NCBI RefSeq assembly: GCF_932526225.1
Contig: NC_064036.1
Coordinates: 2,791,501-2,855,500, forward strand
Length of the DNA stretch: 64,000 bases
Reading direction: 5' to 3'
From: Nematostella vectensis
Lineage: Eukaryota > Cnidaria > Anthozoa > Actiniaria > Edwardsiidae
Part shown: one piece after another, positions 61,501 to 64,000 of the stretch
How positions within the stretch are numbered: position 1 is the stretch's first letter
How the letters are laid out: each line of letters begins with the position of its first letter
Program-made: the position numbers and the translations under genes
The notes under the pieces: model-generated
Database searches by the model: none
The model's input: only the letters and a program-made list of their open reading frames with translations
Told to the model about the DNA's origin: nothing

Positions 61501-63434
61501 CCCTATTCGGCATTTGAGGTATATTGGATTTAGAGGATTCAAAGAAAAAAATTAAAGAAAAAAAACGGAAAATACTATTTGCCTACTGAATAAACCACGT
61601 ACACCAGAGTTGACCGATCATTTAAAACTCATTCATCAAAAATCGAAATTGTTTGGCTTTCGTCATGCGACTATGACATACCTTACGGGTCCGAGGAAAC
61701 TACAAAGTCATCTCCTTGTTCGGTCATTTTGGTATAATCAATGACCCAGTAATAACACTTGCTTGACGATCGTTCGATCGTCAAAACGCTTATAACGTTT
61801 TTTGCGAATAAAGTGATAGAAAGACTTGGATTTCCATAATGTCCAATGCAATTACAGCGATTGAGTGTAGACATTGGCAAAGAAACATCTGCCAAGTACT
61901 GGCAAATTGGTGCAGACAAATCAAATTGAACGAGAAGGAACGAAATGATAAACATAATAGATAGCCCTTAAAGCAAAACTGTTCTTCACGTGTTCTTTCA
62001 AATGTTATACATTTTTCGTGTGTAATAAAAATAAAACTGATACGCATGACCCAGAGTGTATGAACAATATCTTGTCGAAATTATTGCAATTGCCTGTAAT
62101 ATTAAATAGGCATAACAAACAGATTTTATATGCATTGAGTGGTCAAGGCTAAACCCATTGCGTAAATACGAAACGTGAGCATAATTCTCATCTATCTATT
62201 TTCATCTATGTTTTCTTTGTTTAAGGGAAAAAACATTCAAGAGTATCAATTAAAATAAACCCATGAATTTCTTTGCTTATGGCTCATTCAGTTTAGAAGT
62301 TTTCGGTACACCCGCCTTAGATGGACGAAGACAGGTGTGAACGAATACAAATAAGAGCAGTCACAATTTTCTTTTACGCAAAAATTCGGTTGCTTTGTTT
62401 GCTAATGGTTTACTGCGGTGTTGATATATGAGGAATTTGCTTTAGTTCAGCTTCATAAACACCTACTATTTTTATGAACTCTCTAAGACCCTTTCAAACA
62501 ACAGCTTGAATAAAGAATGAAAAATAGGTGAAAAGCATATATCCAAAGAAAACAGTTTCAATTTAATTTAGTCATTAAGCGTAAACAGTTGAGCACGGAA
62601 ATAGGCGGGCGGCTTCTACCAAAGGAAACGATGCCCAACGCACGTGTTAGCTTATAGGGCTGTTATGTAATTTGCCTTACTATCTAGGAGGAAGCCTTAT
62701 AACTCAAGAGTGTTCGGCCTAAGAACGTGTAAACACTCACGTGTATGGTCGCACCTGACTCGCGTGTACTGAAATGAATGATTAGTAGTTATAGACAAGT
62801 TCCTACGAGACGGAGTCTCTAGTCGATAAGAAAATAGGCCCGCAAGAGGCACATGTAGCTCAGGCAACTATTGTCCACAGTAGTTTGTATAAATTGAATT
62901 GGTTTTAATTGGAATACAATTCGATGGAATTTTCTCTAATTTCTTAACGTTAGATTTATGAGCCAGCGATTTGGGTTCCAGGATTAATTTGTTGAATTAC
63001 ATTTTCATTACAACACACATTAAAATTGTAAGAATAAAATAATACAATAAAAGACAATAAAAGTTTGAGAACCATCCCGTGTTTGTTTTTCGTGTAATTA
63101 CCCCCGCATTTACAAGGCTCTACCCTCTATGCATCTTGGGACGGATAACGGTTTTCCCAGTAATCGTGAGAAAGGAATCTCTTCAATATTCCCATTATGC
63201 TTTGCGTTCCTTGTCCCAAGGGTCTTCTGGGTAATATTTCAATATGGCTAAAGGCGAGGCCCTGGGTTATACGTTATAGAGGGAGCGTGCTACCAGACAC
63301 TGCATAAACCTGAAGTTCAGAGTTTTTTTAAAGAAAAAATCCCTCTTTTATCCTCTGTCTAATTTAATTACTGGCCAGTATTTTACCAATGTGATAGAAA
63401 CAACCATTGTAACAGCTTTCTTAGCTTTCTTAAT
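58585..63434. other. Intergenic, no gene seen
   Basis: Nearly 5 kb of AT-rich sequence in which all open frames are short and featureless. The only local structure noted is the 22-bp palindrome at 61763-61784. Around 63110-63250 there is less AT-rich sequence sharing CCCATTATGCTTTGC with 41660-41690. Confidence 0.5.
61763..61784. repeat. 22-bp palindrome TTGACGATCG-TT-CGATCGTCAA
   Basis: Perfect 10-bp arms with a TT centre in otherwise AT-rich sequence. It could be a dimeric protein site or chance; no neighbours help. Confidence 0.6.
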
Positions 63435-64000
63435 GCAAAATAAACACAACAAGATGAAGATACTCAGGCATCAGTCTAAGGGATAAATGGTCTTGAAGAT
63501 ATGCATCCAACCAAGGTGTTGACAACTACTCTTAAGCCAAATAATAGCACAGGTTCTTTGACAAATTTCAAATCGAACAAGGAAAGAAAAGCAGAACCAC
63601 CCCTCTCAATAAAACGCTCAAAATACCACACAAGGGAGAGAGATCAGCAAACACAGCTCAAGACACAAATAGATACTTTTGTTCTGATCCTCCAGGTTCA
63701 TTCATTTCCATGGCCTCAAAAAACAATGTCCAATCCTTGAAGGCTTGTAAAACCACTTAGATGCCTATACGGATTGCAAAGCATTCTGGGAGATCCAGGG
63801 AAAAATTCACGAGGTGAGGGACAGTCAACACTCCTCTCCCCAAAGTCAGATGTTTTTTCCTTTTCACCCCGAAGCTAAACAAATCAATTCCAGGTCATAC
63901 AGACCCAGAATATTAGTGTAAACAATTTTGGAATCAATTTGGTTTTAGAAAAGACAGCATTTAGGAGAGCTGTGGTGATTCACTAGAAAAATATTTTCTC
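63435..64000 (+). mobile_element. Second copy of the TTAA-flanked element (empty site, truncated by the window)
   Basis: Closely matches 34331-34386 joined directly to 40699-41190: GCAAAATAAACACAACAAGA then GGGATAAATGGTCTTG, and later GATATGCATCCAACCAAGG. It lacks the hAT insertion and the CTGTCAAC termini. Similarity begins abruptly at 63435, so its left ~70 bp are missing or replaced. It continues to the window end. Confidence 0.85.

Overview
This is animal genomic DNA. Genes are split by GT-AG introns, and a conserved cytosolic ribosomal protein, a mitochondrial persulfide dioxygenase, a Cys-loop receptor and two rhodopsin-family receptors are present. The low GC content, intron positions shared with vertebrates, intronless receptors and dense cut-and-paste, LINE and Penelope-like repeats fit an anthozoan cnidarian such as a sea anemone. 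No single sequence here proves the species.

Left part (1-21 kb), host genes. The first three exons of an ATAD1/Msp1-type AAA ATPase run leftwards off the window. It is head-to-head with rps14 (five exons, 152 aa), across a ~370 bp shared promoter. Next come ethe1 (nine exons, 242 aa; a tRNA-like SINE sits in intron 3), a nicotinic acetylcholine receptor alpha subunit on the minus strand (four coding exons, 513 aa) and an intronless class A GPCR (minus).

Middle (21-43 kb), almost entirely mobile DNA, much of it nested. It holds LINE remnants and a TIR element that contains a LINE fragment. A piggyBac element with a decayed transposase (itself carrying a LINE fragment) sits inside a fold-back element. 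A 6.3 kb hAT-like element encodes an OTU protease, a BED-like finger and a hAT transposase. It sits inside a TTAA-flanked element and is itself hit by a TA-flanked MITE. A truncated Penelope-like element with a GIY-YIG domain follows; its left end is a perfect 75-bp palindrome carrying a hammerhead-ribozyme-like core.

Right part (43-64 kb). A proline-rich CD225/dispanin-like membrane protein (250 aa), a four-helix membrane protein (308 aa, five exons) and a second intronless GPCR (minus) are followed by a broken endonuclease/reverse-transcriptase LINE. Then come ~5 kb with no recognisable gene and a second copy of the TTAA-flanked element that hosts the hAT insertion. This second copy serves as the empty site.

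The genes do not form a pathway; linkage looks incidental apart from the ATAD1/rps14 promoter pair. The strongest oddities are: the ATAD1 exon 3/donor segment amplified into an 11-copy minisatellite; the OTU-hAT element and its nesting; the ribozyme palindrome; and a fold-back MITE family found in introns of three different genes.
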